DNA from: Pyrocephalus nanus
Lineage: Eukaryota; Chordata; Aves; Passeriformes; Tyrannidae
Assembly: GCA_038380795.1 (NCBI GenBank)
Contig: CM076268.1
Span: 15,690,001 to 15,754,000, forward strand
Direction of reading: 5' to 3'
Length of the DNA: 64,000 bases
The notes beneath the pieces were generated by a model, which was given only the letters and a program-made list of their open reading frames with translations, was not told where the DNA came from and made no database searches. Of this stretch, positions 14,901 to 27,100 are shown piece after piece (position 1 is the stretch's first letter; each line of letters starts with the position of its first letter). Made by a program: the position numbers and the translations under genes.

Positions 14901-15617
14901 AGTCCAAAAACCTTGAAAAACGTTCTAGGGATGGGGTATCCATAACTTCTCTGGACAACTGTTTCAGTGCCTCACCACCCTCACAGTAAAGAATTTCTTC
15001 CTAATATCTAATCTAAATGTACTCTGTTTCAGTTTAAATCCATTACCCCTTGTCTTGTCACTGTACATCCTTGTAAGTTGTCCCTCTCCAGCCTCTCCAG
15101 GTCCCCTTTAGGTCCTGCAAGGCCTCAATGAGGTCACCCCAGAGCCTTCTCTTCTCCAGACTGAACAATACCAACTCTCAGCCTGTCTTCACAGGATAGG
15201 TGCTCCAGCCCTCTGACCATCATTGACAGCCCATGTCCTTCTGCTGGGGGCCCAAGAACTGAGTGCAGCACTGCAGGAGGGGTCTCCCACCAGCAGAGGG
15301 GCAGAATCGCCTCCCTTGATCTGCTGGCCACTCTGCTTTTGATGCAGCCCAGGACACATTTGGTTTTCTGGGCTGCATGTGCACATTGCCAAGTCACATC
15401 AAGCTTCTCATCCACCAGCATCCCCAAGTCCTTCTCCACAGGGCTACTCCAAATCCATTCTCCTCCTAGCCTGTATTTCTGCTTGGGATCACCACAACCC
15501 AGGTGCACGACTTTGGCAAATTTCATGAGGTTGGCACAGGTTCACTTCTCAAGCCTGTCAAGGTCCCTCTGGACAGCATCCCTTCCCCTCAGTGTGTCAA
15601 CTACACCACAGCTTGAA
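14901..15617 (-). mobile_element. CR1 LINE fragment, 5'-truncated, 3' end missing
   Basis: Read on the minus strand, this matches the C-terminal part of the CR1 reverse-transcriptase ORF and the start of its 3' region. The minus frame at about 15134-15526 contains recognisable CR1 ORF2 blocks such as EKDLGMLVDEKLDVTWQCA, GCIKSRVASRSREAILPL and RGLEHLSCEDRLR. A short internal deletion separates the LCWW-like and RGLEHL blocks. The 5' part is lost, as in most CR1 copies, and the terminal ATTCTATG repeats are absent at the 14901 side. It is a decayed, non-functional copy and good evidence for a bird (or other sauropsid) genome. Confidence 0.93.
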
Positions 15618-18600
15618 AGAAATAACTCTTCAAAACAGAAGCAACTCTGTTTTCCATCTTAGAGCTTACATTTGCTCTTAACAATGCATCCCAACAACAA
15701 ATACTTCAGTTGTAACTCCAAAGTCTATTGTGACTGAAGTTTTTCTGGTTCAAGCCACTATCAATTCAGTGAACTCCAGTATTACTAGTTCACTGTGGAA
15801 ATCAAAAGAACTACTGCTTGGTAGCTGGATGTACCAAAATATCAAAGGCTCTTCCAATGCTTACAAGGACTTTAGGGAGTACAGTGAAAGAAAAGGGCAA
15901 ATGGGTAATGGAGATGTACCTCTGTGCCTGTATCTCAGAAAAATGAGTGGCATCCATAACACTTGAAGTAAATGCACACCTTTGTGTATTTTTATTTAAA
16001 TTTAGCCTTCTTTAGGAAGACATACTGAGGCAGATTTCCTAGAAACATAATTTAGAATTTTTTCTTACTACAGTTAGCAGGAGGTGGCCAAGTTCATTGC
16101 AGTGACAGACAACTCTGGACCCGAGAAGCAGATGTAGCAAAAACAACCATCACTCTGGTTTTTAATCTAAAGTTCATGGCACACTTCAACATTAACAGGG
16201 TCAACTTTTGCTGAGATCTTCCCCTGTTAAATACCATGCAATGATGCCCATTGGGAGTTGCAGTATTATTTTGGCATTTTTCCATTTATCTCAAGAGTCA
16301 TGTGCATGGTGAAATGCTTTCTAAACATATCAATATTCAAGCCACAAAAAATCAATAGTGGTTGAACAAGAACTCATTAGACTGACAAAATCCAACAAAA
16401 GAATAAAAAAAATTAAAACAAGCATCAGCCACAGCATTTCAAATTTAAACTGCCTAGGAATTTTATTCAAATAAAGCAAGACACTGAAATAAGACTGGTT
16501 TTCTGTTTTTAAATTTACTCAGTAGGTTTTAATGCATATAAATGTTGCCAGATGGAAATCTGTTCATACATATTTTTCTATATTTTATCAGAAGAGTCAA
16601 CACAGATGAATTTCAAAGGAGAACTTCTTTAAAGAAACTATATAAAATCTAAGTGCAAACTATACAAGTCAGCATATGAATCTAGAGGAATAGACAGCAA
16701 GCTTTGCCAAGGCATTCAAAAGAATAAAAATCAAAAAAGTGGCTCAGTTAAACAGCAAAGAATAGTGAGCACTTGCAAAGAATATCACAACCATGCACCA
16801 CAACATCAATTCCAGCCTTCAAAAAAAAATCAAAGAGAATTTCTAATGAACAATGTCACTTTTGTAGCAGGTTGTGTTTTTATTATTGTTATATTTTATT
16901 GTACTAGTTAAAAACATGAATTTTTGAAAAGATAAAGAAAACTAGGTGCAAAATCCAGGTTTCAAACAAACACCTATGAGAATAAGTACATTTGCAATGC
17001 ATGGTTAGTTTGGCAAAGCTCTCTAGAATAAAGGCTGAATCTGTTGCTAGTTGCAAAGAGAAGGTCAAACTAACAATCAAAAGCTACATAAAAAGATTTC
17101 AGAAGGTTGAATGACAACACAAAGAGCAATTTTCCTTAAGACAATGGGTTGTATCAGGTATCCAGCCTCTGTGACAAAACATGCAAACAAAAAACCTTAG
17201 CACATATGGCAATAATTGAAATTCAGTTGAAACTACATGCCCCAGGAATGGGTTGAAGAATGAATGAAATAAAGAAAGAGGGTATATTTATGCAGTAAAC
17301 TGGATATACTGGAAGTGATTTAAAGGTGATAGGTTTCAAATCAGCCTTGATGTAGCAATGATGCTAACCATTCTTAGCAAGTTTTCAGGTGACTGGGGTT
17401 TGGTTTTTGCGGTGTTTGTTCCCTCCTATTTGAATCTTCTTTGGATCTGGGTCTTTTGCGATCACAAGGAAGAAATACTTTTTAGTGTTACTGTTTAGAG
17501 CTACATATTATTTCAATTAAATTTGCAAATTGATGTTTTTCATTCTTTACCGTGAACAATTAATTATTTTTCAGTAACATACGTTCCAGAATATTCCAAC
17601 AAATTTTATGTTGATTTGAATATAACTGCTCAGATAATTTCTACATATTATTGCTCCGTATTACAACTTATAACAAGAAGTGCACAAAACCAATGAATAC
17701 AACATGCAGTTAGTAGAAGTGAAAAGACACTGTTAATTTAAAAAACAAACAAAAAAAAACAACCAAACAAACAAAAACTACAAAACACTCAACCAAACAT
17801 CACCACCCCCACATACTAAAACCAGAAGAACAGACATGTAAAAATCTCACGTGCCCATTTTATAACAGAAGTACTTTCATAACTTTCGGAAAAACATTGA
17901 TATATTAAGGCTTCCTAAAATTCTCCCTGCTACAGTTCTAAATACTCTCATAGAAATAGGGATGGAGGAAAACACTAAGACAGAAAACAAGGAGATTTGC
18001 AAAGATCCATGAAGCATTTAGGCAGGCATAGATCCCTCCAGCCTCTGGAAATCCCCTTAACTGTCTTATTAAAGTCATAAAAAATAATATACTTCAGTTA
18101 CAAAGGGAACCCAAGACTCCTGAACTGCATTTCCATATCTCATAACTGGCTGGCACAGTAGGAGGGAAAAAACCCCAATAGTACCTGTTGCCCCTGTTGG
18201 AGTATGTTGTCATATGGAAAGAGATACAACTCAATAAAAAGAAATTATTTTGGATACTTTCTTGTTGCATGACTTTTAGAATTTCAACGTGCCCTTTCAA
18301 AAAACCAATAGTGAAAACCAAAAAGCAATCTAATGACAAAGGCATACATCAGAATGCAATTAAGCTAAACCACCCAAAGTACACAATTACTTTCTGCAGG
18401 AACATTTGTATAAGAAACTCTTGCCCTTATTACTCATCTGTGGCACCACTGGAAAGGCCTATGACAATTCCTTCACCCACAAGTTCATCCAAAGTTCACT
18501 CAAGTCACCATGGCTTCTGAAATATTAGAAAGAAAAAAACCAGGAGGTATTTCCAGATCCACACCTTAACGGGGAAAAAAAAAAAAAAAAGAATAAATAA

Positions 18601-19743
18601 TAAATATGAGAGAAAACTGAAGCATTTAAATAATCTTCACAGAAGAAGTTGTGACCAGATGCTTAATTTTTATAGCAGCCACAGCAGGATCAGAATATTT
18701 TTACTGATATAAAAGTGAATTAGAAGTTTAATTAAGAATGGCATAGTGAAATTATCAACACATATTATGTAAAGAACCAGTCAAAGAATTATCCCCAAAT
18801 TCTCAGTGCTATGAATTCAGCACCTACTGTAGGGCAGTAAAATGACAGTATCTAAACAAGAACAAACATCCACCCTTAAGATGAGGGGAGAAGGAGGACA
18901 GAACAGTCACCCAAACTGCAGTTCTCACAAATTGCCTCTATGCACTGAATTGTCAGGAACAAACTGTCAAACTAATCTCCCTAGATAATGGGCACAAAGT
19001 ATATATCACTGAGGCTTTCAGTGAGGTTCCATATACAAATCATCACATACAAACTAGAGAAATGGGATTAAAACACTGTTTTAAGTGCTCATCTGACTCA
19101 CATGGAGAAGAAATCTGTGAATCATTTCCAAACTCAAAGGGTATTTCAAGTAGATTCACACAAGAGTTTGTTCTGGACTTAGTTGTATTCAATATTTTGT
19201 ATATAACATTGATATCACATGCACACTCCTGCAGTACATCAAGATAGCACTGAGAAAGAAGCAGTTTCCAAGAAGTAAAGAACAGTACACTGGGACCAAC
19301 CTGAACATCTCATTTTTCAGTTAAGACTGAGCCAAATTGAAGAGTGAAAAGACTAAACAAAAGTTTACCAAATCAGTACATAATGAACAAACGTGAATGA
19401 AACAGTTGGCTTCTTCAGAAACAAGAGGTTGTCATGGTTGAGCCCATCTGGTGCTTAGACTGTAATCATCAAACAGGCACTTCCTCTTGCTCCCTCCAGC
19501 AGAATAGCACAGAAATTATTACAGTTCTTCCTCCTGCTGTTCCACTCAAGGATGTGATAAACCTGATGCTTCTCCAAGAACTAAGTTAGAAAAATGGGTT
19601 AGCAAACTGATTTACAAGACTGGCCCAATTTCCACTAGTTGTATTTGATCCTGCTTCTCTGCTGAAGTCCTGCCAAGATCTCCCAAGGTTCCTTTCACAC
19701 ACCATGATTTCTGTTCATTATATTGCTATTTTTATCTCCTGCT

Positions 19744-19747
<4 letters not shown>
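15618..19747. other. Intergenic, nothing recognised
   Basis: AT-rich sequence with no supportable exon. Low-complexity A/C-rich sequence lies at about 17740-17816 and a 16-base A run at 18575-18590. A possible, very decayed LTR-like start near 19433 is not secure. Confidence 0.55.

Positions 19748-19775
<28 letters not shown>
19748..19775. repeat. Poly(A) tract, 28 A
   Basis: Twenty-eight uninterrupted A, the longest homopolymer in the window. No recognisable retroposed body precedes it, so whether it is an old retroposition tail or a grown A run is open. Confidence 0.95.
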
Positions 19776-19778
<3 letters not shown>

Positions 19779-21619
19779 ACAAAACCAATTAGGAAAATTA
19801 TTATTATCAAACTGCTAGACAACTGTAAGCAAAACTTCATTTTCCAACATTCCTTGTAGACTTACTCACACTCAGAATATTCCAGCTTTTTTACTTTAAG
19901 AATGTTTTTCTCCCACCCACCATGAATGCCAAGCCTGTCAATCACACTAACAACAACAAAATACATATGGGACAGTTTAAGGAAGAAGAGCAGACATGAG
20001 AAACTGCTCCTTGAACTTACTTGGAATCAACTCCATTGTGCGCCTGGGAGAAGAAAAATGAGTATGTGGTAAGTCATGTTACTTTCATTATTTTTGTATA
20101 AAAGGGGAAAAAACAAACAGTGACAGTAGTTCATATTTTCTATACAGTAAGATTTCATTGAGCTATTTTGTTCAAGTATATTTTCCTAAGAGCTGTACTC
20201 TGGTGTTACATACAGCAAAACAAATTGCTTGCAGCAAATACAGGTTTTTTGTAAAGCAGAACTTGACTTTGATAGTTTTGAACTAAGTTTAACACGTTTA
20301 GTGCTTATGTTCATGAAAATTTATGAATCAAAATTAAAAATTACTTACATTGAGTAAGAAATGCCAGTAGTATGATCTATGAACCCGTTTTCATACTGCT
20401 TTTTACCTATCTCTATGAAATCACAAATTGAGAACCCACTTCACAAAAAGGCCTTGCCTGTTACGTGGCTTGCACATTTCAGACTCTAGGAAACAAATTT
20501 ATTGAAATATATACTGTAATGATGTGTTAACTCTGCTTTATATGCAGGTTACACATGAGAATTAAATTATGTTTAGAGGTCAAATCACCTGGTGTATAAA
20601 ATGCACACGTGGAGAGACCTATGAAATTTGGTAGTTCTCAAGTACTATATGTCTTTTTTGATTAGGGAAAAACTAAGTTCTTAATACAGAGAATCAAATT
20701 GCTACCTTTTTTGGAGGAGTGAAATTGCAAAGAGTACAGATTAAAAGTGTTAGTATCTCTGGTAAAATACAAGTTTAAAATAATAGATTACACTCTGCAC
20801 ATGTACCCAAACATCTTTTCAAGTCTGCCAGTGTCCGTGCCGGATCAAGAGGCTCCAGGGAATATTTAGTAGTAAGTGACCTTGACCTGCCCAAGGCTAC
20901 TGCTGTTTCACAGTTTGCTTCAAAGCTTTATATAAGCACCTGTATGTTTGGAAAGAAACAGTGTCTGTAGCCTCTCTTTATCTGGGGGACTCTGGAACCC
21001 TCAGTATTCTGTTCAAGGATTCCCCCTCTGCTTCCTCAGAGCCAAGATGTGTTCAGGTGCATGTATTTATTTGAATTGCCATGAAAGGGGATACACTACA
21101 TAGAGTAACTAGAAGTATTTGGGTGATAAGTAGAATTGATAACCTAAGCTGGGGTTCTCCAGCCAGCAATTCTTGAAATAATCCTCTTGAGGGTAGTTGA
21201 AAGCAAGTGGGAGCGCATGATAATATTCTCCATTTCTGTTGCATACACTTGAGGAAAGAAAACTACAGTATTGATCAAGCCAAGGACATGGAGAGACTAG
21301 ATGCAAAATCCCAGATGAGCATCCCCATGTCCCTGGGTTTTTTTTATTGTTGTTGTTTTTCTCTTTACAGTGTTGTCAGCATCTTTAATCTGATTAAAAC
21401 ACATGTGGAAAAATATTTCTTGCAAGCTACAGTCCCTTTGGTTCAACCACCCATGCTAGAGCCCCTTTGGGAACACAAAAATGATTATCACCTTCCCAAA
21501 TTGATCTCTCTCAGTGGAGAGAGGTGGACTGCATAAACACTGCTTTCTCGAGAATACTCTCCCAAAAACCTAGAATACAAATTAAATTAATGTCAGCATT
21601 AGGCAATGACAGAATAACT

Positions 21620-21800
21620 AGCCAGAAGATAGTTTTGGGGGAGAGCAGTCAGAGAGAAACCAGGTGCAAGAAGGAGGCCTGGGCACGGCACCGCGGGTGA
21701 GCTGGCAGGGCAGAGCCTCCTCTCACACTGCAGACCACCAGGCAGTGTAGGAGCACACCAGCGGAGGGCAGCAGGCAGCCAGGAGCAGCTGCTCACGTGT
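21620..21800 (+). other. GC-rich block, possible first exon or regulatory segment
   Basis: A GC-rich island in AT-rich surroundings includes GGCACGGCACCGCGG followed by GTGAGC (donor-like, 21693 on). It is about 2.4 kb upstream of the start codon and could end an untranslated first exon of the CLNK-like gene. Few CpGs are present, and the minus-strand open frame here (ends 21599-21796) has no recognisable identity. This is suggestive only. Confidence 0.2.
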
Positions 21801-23667
21801 CAGGAGTTCTGAAGACACTGATGACCCCATAAGCAATGTAAGAAGAGGCAGGTACAGCTGGCAGCATGCACTGAATTGCAACATTCTTAAAGCACTATTT
21901 TTAATTTGCCTTTGAGATATTCTGAACTAGAACTGGCTTACACCTACTCAGTAACCAAACAGCCTGTACTGCATAAATAACAGCATTGCTGTGCTTCACG
22001 TTATCCATATTTCACACTTGATGGCATCTGCTATTTTGTTGTTTCCCATAAGCAGCCATTAAACCTGTAAACTCACACATCTCCCACCCAGCTGCTTCCC
22101 ACCTCCGCCACACATGAAGACACAACAACTGACAAAATCACTCCTGCGTGCAACCAAGGCAAGCAAAATTTCTTAAGGAATACCTGTGCCTCTCTTCTGG
22201 TCCTGCACACAGTGGAAGAGAGTATTGATGCCTCCTGTCATCCAGGGAGATGGTGGGTTCCCCTTGGAAAAACTCACAGCCAACACTATGAAATATTAAA
22301 CACTACAAAACACTATGTAATTCAACATAATTTTTTTTATAATATACCAGCGAGGCACTTGGAGATCATTCAGAGGGGGCCAAATTTAAGCTGCAAGGAC
22401 TTCTATCTCATTTCTGAAATTCCAGGAATTGAATTTTGCCAGATTGACCATTCTGCAAAAATCACAAGATAGCAAAAAGAGTATTCACTGTCAACAATGG
22501 ACCTGTCAGTCACTCTAACAGTAAAAATACATTCAGAGAAATCTGAAGGACAGCAGATGAGACATTTCAACTTATCTAAAATCCATTTCAGTCATTGAAC
22601 ATGTGCCCCAAATCCATTTTGCACTGGGAAATAAAACAGGAAGAGTAATTGGCAAGCAGAATATAACATTCTTTGGTCTCTGGCCTTTTATGGAAGCTTT
22701 CATATTTGTCCTGTTGTGGTGACTCAGAATTGCTGAGCAAAATAATCTGGGTTTGTTTCAACAGCTGCAGCTGCATCTTGGCAATTTTATTGCCCATTTT
22801 ATAGAGCAATGGCCCTCAAACATTTCCCCCCTTATATTAGAATATGTACCCTGACCACTTCTCCAATTTAAAAAATTCATATCCTGTTTTCTCCAACTGG
22901 AAGTGTATTCTGTGTTCGTATCAGAGGTGAAAAGAAAGAGAAGGACTGAGTGGGGCAGGAATGCAGCTCAGAGGAGATGTCTGGACAGGGGTGGGAAAGG
23001 ACCAGAAGTTCCCATCCTGAGCCTTGACAGCACTGCTCCCTTGACTCCACACGAGCTTCAACCTCCATTAAAAACATCTGTCTTACTGCTCCTGCAACCC
23101 AGGAGAAATTCCCAGCTGTGCCCCCCCAGTTCACTGAACCTCCTTGAACAGCAGTCATGGCTCCAAATTTGGAATTATTAGTGTAACATATATGCATGGA
23201 GTGTAAGTAGAAACCATACTCAGACCAGTAAGTCCTCAAGTTCAAAATAGTTGGAGACGGGGATAAGATTGTGGAAGTTTTATGTGCTTGCCCTCTTGCT
23301 TTACAGTTTCCTAGGTAGCTTACTTCTGACCACAGTCAGAAAAGATTCTGGGCTGGGTGAGCTTATGGTTTGACTCAGTAGTAACATTTTATATTAGCCC
23401 CACCTTTTGAAAAGATAATGTAGCACTGGAATGAATTGACTGAAAATTTGTTCTTTAGAATAATGACTAGGAGGAAAAACAACAACAACAACAAACAAGA
23501 AACCCCCCAAAACTTTAGATCATACATCATCTTAGAATAACTGAGTGATTTATCTAAGTCCAAAAGTATGATGTCCAAATTTGACAAAAAATGAGATTAT
23601 ATGATATGACAATATGGAAGTGAAAGTTCTCCAACTGAGCTCTATTTTTTCTGTCTAAACACCACAG
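21801..23667. other. Upstream flank or 5' UTR intron, no gene recognised
   Basis: Overlapping open frames on both strands at 22877-23245 (up to 122 codons) fall in a locally GC-richer patch but show no family motif. No repeat is recognised. Confidence 0.5.
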
Positions 23668-23741
23668 CATATGTCAAAACCCACAAACAAGTCAAATGCA
23701 ATCTGAAGGCAGAACCAGGCAGCTGAGTCAAGGAGTTCAAG
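23668..23741 (+). other. Exon-like segment close to the start codon
   Basis: The acceptor TTTTTTCTGTCTAAACACCACAG is followed after 74 nt by AAG/GTAGGC. It lies 330 bases upstream of the start codon and could be a non-coding exon of the CLNK-like gene. It has no long open frame. If it were used, the candidate promoter just upstream of the start codon would instead be intronic. Confidence 0.22.
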
Positions 23742-23940
23742 GTAGGCAACTGACAGCTAACACTAATTCTTTTTGTAATAGATATGAAAAACAGTTTCCA
23801 TATTTAAACCTCCAAGATGTTGATGACTCAAATGTTTTATATACTGATTTCAGTAATGACAGATATGTGCATATCCTTATACTGGACTTGCTCACACAAG
23901 AACATTAGTACTTCCTAAATCACTCTTTGTGGGCGTTCAC

Positions 23941-24069
23941 TTTAAGTGAGCAAACAGGAAAAAAGTCGCAAACAGGACTTCCTCCTGGGATTTCTACATC
24001 AGTTCAGTAAAAACCAATAAAGTTCAGTGTTACTCATATAGATTAAGTCTTTCTCCCTGGATAGAAAAC
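23941..24069 (+). promoter_or_regulatory. Candidate promoter/5' UTR with ETS (PU.1-type) site
   Basis: Just upstream of the start codon is ACTTCCTC (23977-23984), the reverse complement of GAGGAAGT, a classic PU.1/ETS site. A 10-base direct repeat GCAAACAGGA lies at 23950-23959 and 23968-23977, the second copy running into the ETS site. There is no TATA box at a convincing distance. ETS-driven TATA-less promoters are common for haematopoietic genes, which fits a SLP-76-family gene. The same stretch could instead be the end of an intron feeding the acceptor near 24012, so promoter function is inference. Confidence 0.35.
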
Positions 24070-24144
24070 ATGGCCACAAAACTACCATCTCAAGAGGAAT
24101 TTGAGAACTGGACAACTTTTCAAGTTGCAGATCTCCTAAGACAG
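24070..24144 (+). CDS. CLNK: Exon 1 (coding part), start codon and first SAM helix
   Basis: The ATG at 24070 sits in a good context (A at -3, G at +4). The 25 codons begin MATKLPSQEEFENW and end ADLLRQ, and the exon closes on CAG before the donor GTACTG, in phase 0. Length and layout match the first coding exon of SLP-76, which is also Met-Ala at the start with a Trp near residue 15 and an ADY/ADL helix. The 5' border is unsure. Possible acceptors lie at about 24012 (TTTCTACATCAG) and 24065 (CTTTCTCCCTGGATAG), or the exon may begin at a promoter just upstream. Confidence 0.8.
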
Positions 24145-27100
24145 GTACTGAATGTTTATGTAACACTTAAGACAGTTCAGTCTCTCTTTGGCTAGCAGAA
24201 ACTCTTACTGGAATATCTCTGAAAACCAGATATATTATCCTAAATCCAGAACAAATATTCATTAGTATTGAAAATAATTAGTCACCAATTGCCACCCCCA
24301 AGAACTTATTAATATTACTTGAGGTTTTTGGCACTTTCCTGTTTTCTATAGAAATCTAATTCATGGTAGAAGCTGCTAGGTAAGATCTCCTACATGACAA
24401 ATCATACAAAAAATGTTTGCTCACAGGGATATTTCTTATAAGAGAAAAGGTATTTCACGCCCAAATTTATTTCCTGATGGGAAGCAATAACCATTTCACA
24501 GAAAATAGGTCTAGGTTTTATATTGGAATATAACTTTATAATTTACAGCCTTTCAATAAGAATTTACTGTTAATCTTTTCTCCTCAATGCATATATACCC
24601 ACAGTAGTTGCTAAATGTTGCTTAAGTTTAAGGTAATTGAGCTTTTTGGGGGTTTTGAATCATTCCTTTATTGTACATTTCTTAGTTCTACAATGTCCTT
24701 TCTGGTATATGTAAAATAACCTGAATTGCACAGAGTATTCCAAGATCATTTTCAGACACTTTTCACTACTTTAATAATCTCCTCCCAGATATATAAAATA
24801 TATCCTCCATGATATAGCCTTTTTTGATATAATATTTTTCTTTATAACTTACTGACTAGTATGACTCAAGTTTTAGACTTCGACCTGTAACTTATAAAGT
24901 CCATTCACTGCAGTTGCAAATATAGTCTCACTTTAAATTCTTTAAATTTAAACTTTAGACAAGTTTCTCTCTATAATTTTTTATATAAGATTTTTTTGTC
25001 TTGTGTTTATTCTAATTCTAACTCTAGAAGCACCAATCTTTTGCAATACCTTCTTTACACTAAAAGTGAGAATTTATTGTTATTAAGGTTTCTCATCCTT
25101 TTCTATTGAAGGAGCATACAATTTTTGTCAAGGAAAATAAGAGTGCCATGAAGTCTTCCCACAAGAGTTCCATTTGCAGCCATGCAAAAAGTTAGCCATG
25201 CAAAGTTTGAAATGTTCATTTTGTATTATTATTTTTCCATCTTGCATTATTATTTTTCCATCTTGCCTGTGTACAAATATATGTGCTCATTCCTGGACAA
25301 TTAAAGCAAAAACCAACACAACAAAACCACAAACAGATTCCTAATGGAGATGTACCACAGGTGGAAAATTGTCCCCACGTTGAGAAAGCTAACCCGTTCC
25401 ATGGAATTAATTCATACCATAACGATAACATATCAGCTAACCAGTGAACTTATTACTGTGAACAGCTACTCAGAGGATTAATTAGCTCAAAGCCTTTTAG
25501 CTGAAAGGAAGTCAGACTAATTTATAGAAGTTATAATGGTTTTAAAGTTCTGCAATTCTACAGCAGAACAGAAGACAGAAAGTTAATAACAATTGTTCAA
25601 CAACCCAGAGGCTTTCAGGGAAATTCCAGGCACACCATAACTACTGGCTTTATATTTGTTAAGAAAGTATCTTCCAACTTTATAAAAAGCTGTTAATGCC
25701 TATGCTTACACTCTTGTCACTGATTAAAGCAGCTAAATAATCCAATTACTATAGGATGACCCACATTAAGTGCTTGGCCATTCTACACTGGAAGCAGCAG
25801 CCATTTGCTTGTGGCCACCGTGTACAGAGTTGTCAGCTCCCACTGCCAGAGAGTCTCAGCACCACGTGGCACCATCATGTCTGTAGTCAGACAACACACT
25901 GGAGGCTGTGCTGGATCTCCCCACCCTGAGATGGGCCTTGCATGTGCATGAAACCTAAAATACTGTTAAGGTTACAGAAACAAGCACTGAAATTTGCCAG
26001 AACTGGGGTTACCTCTATAACCTGAATTTCTCGCCTTTCACATACACACCACAATAGCCTGTAATTGCTTCTTCACATATTACCTTTTCCATTCACAAAC
26101 ACCTGCCTCTGTCAGTGCAGAAAAACCAGTAGGTTTATGCACTACTCTCGGCTGTTAGAGAAACTGTAAGGTGCACAAGGCACAAGGCTTGGTGAAAAAG
26201 AGAGAATGAATACACAGTAATGTTGATTTAATTCTGCCCTGAAATATCAGATTCTGTCACTGCCCCAGCTCTATATTTTTATCTGAAGACATGCAAGTCA
26301 CCAAGAAAAAACATGATATTGCCCAAGGGCTTGACCTGTGGCAGTGAGAAGTAAGAGTTGCAACCACAGTGGCAGCTCCTCTCAGAAGGTAAAATGGCAA
26401 AATATTGAATATACAAACATACATGTATATCTCATAGATCTAAACAGTTGTAGTTAGGCATCCAAAAACACTGGATGCTGTACAAGGTTTTTATTTCATA
26501 CACCTCAACTTCCCTTACTAATGGAGTTTTCATCTCTCAAGGTGGTCTCAGAAAAAGCAGTTATTTGTTTTTCTGAAGCACTTGGACAATAAAGAGTGCT
26601 GTAGAACAGGTCAAATAAAAAAATCATTCTGGCTTCAGAGAAAGCTTCGATACTGTGCACTACAGGTATGCAAGATAGCAGACAAGCACTGAACAGAACA
26701 CAATATATCAAACAGCAGTTCAGGAAAGTAACATCAGCTTTTATGTGCTGTGACTGAGGCTGGGCTCTCTGGAAGAGATCTACTGATGCTGCTGCCATAA
26801 TACTTATGTAAAATAGGTATGTACATACCTACAGTGCCATTTTAGCATTTTCTTAACTTTGAAAGTCTTGATTATGTAGATATCTGCGTGTCATAAGTAC
26901 AGAAATTATTAATTAGCCATTCTGCAAAGTGTTTCCAGCCTCATAAAAGGCATTTTGTATCAAATCAATAACTTGACTACTAAATAATAGTAACCATTTG
27001 ATTTTGCTTTTGGATGTACTTCCCTGTTACCTCATATCTATGCTATAATTGCAACAACCCTGTGACATTTCAAGTTGTGTTCAGGGTTTGCCTACTTGGC

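Noticed and set aside
19433..19560. TGTCATGGTTGAGCCC start resembling the border of an avian endogenous-retrovirus LTR
   Set aside because: The match is limited to a short start and a loose C-rich stretch; no partner LTR, polyadenylation signal or target duplication was seen.
22877..23245. Overlapping 122-codon minus and 92-codon plus frames
   Set aside because: No recognisable motif, both strands open together as expected from base composition, and no splice or promoter support.
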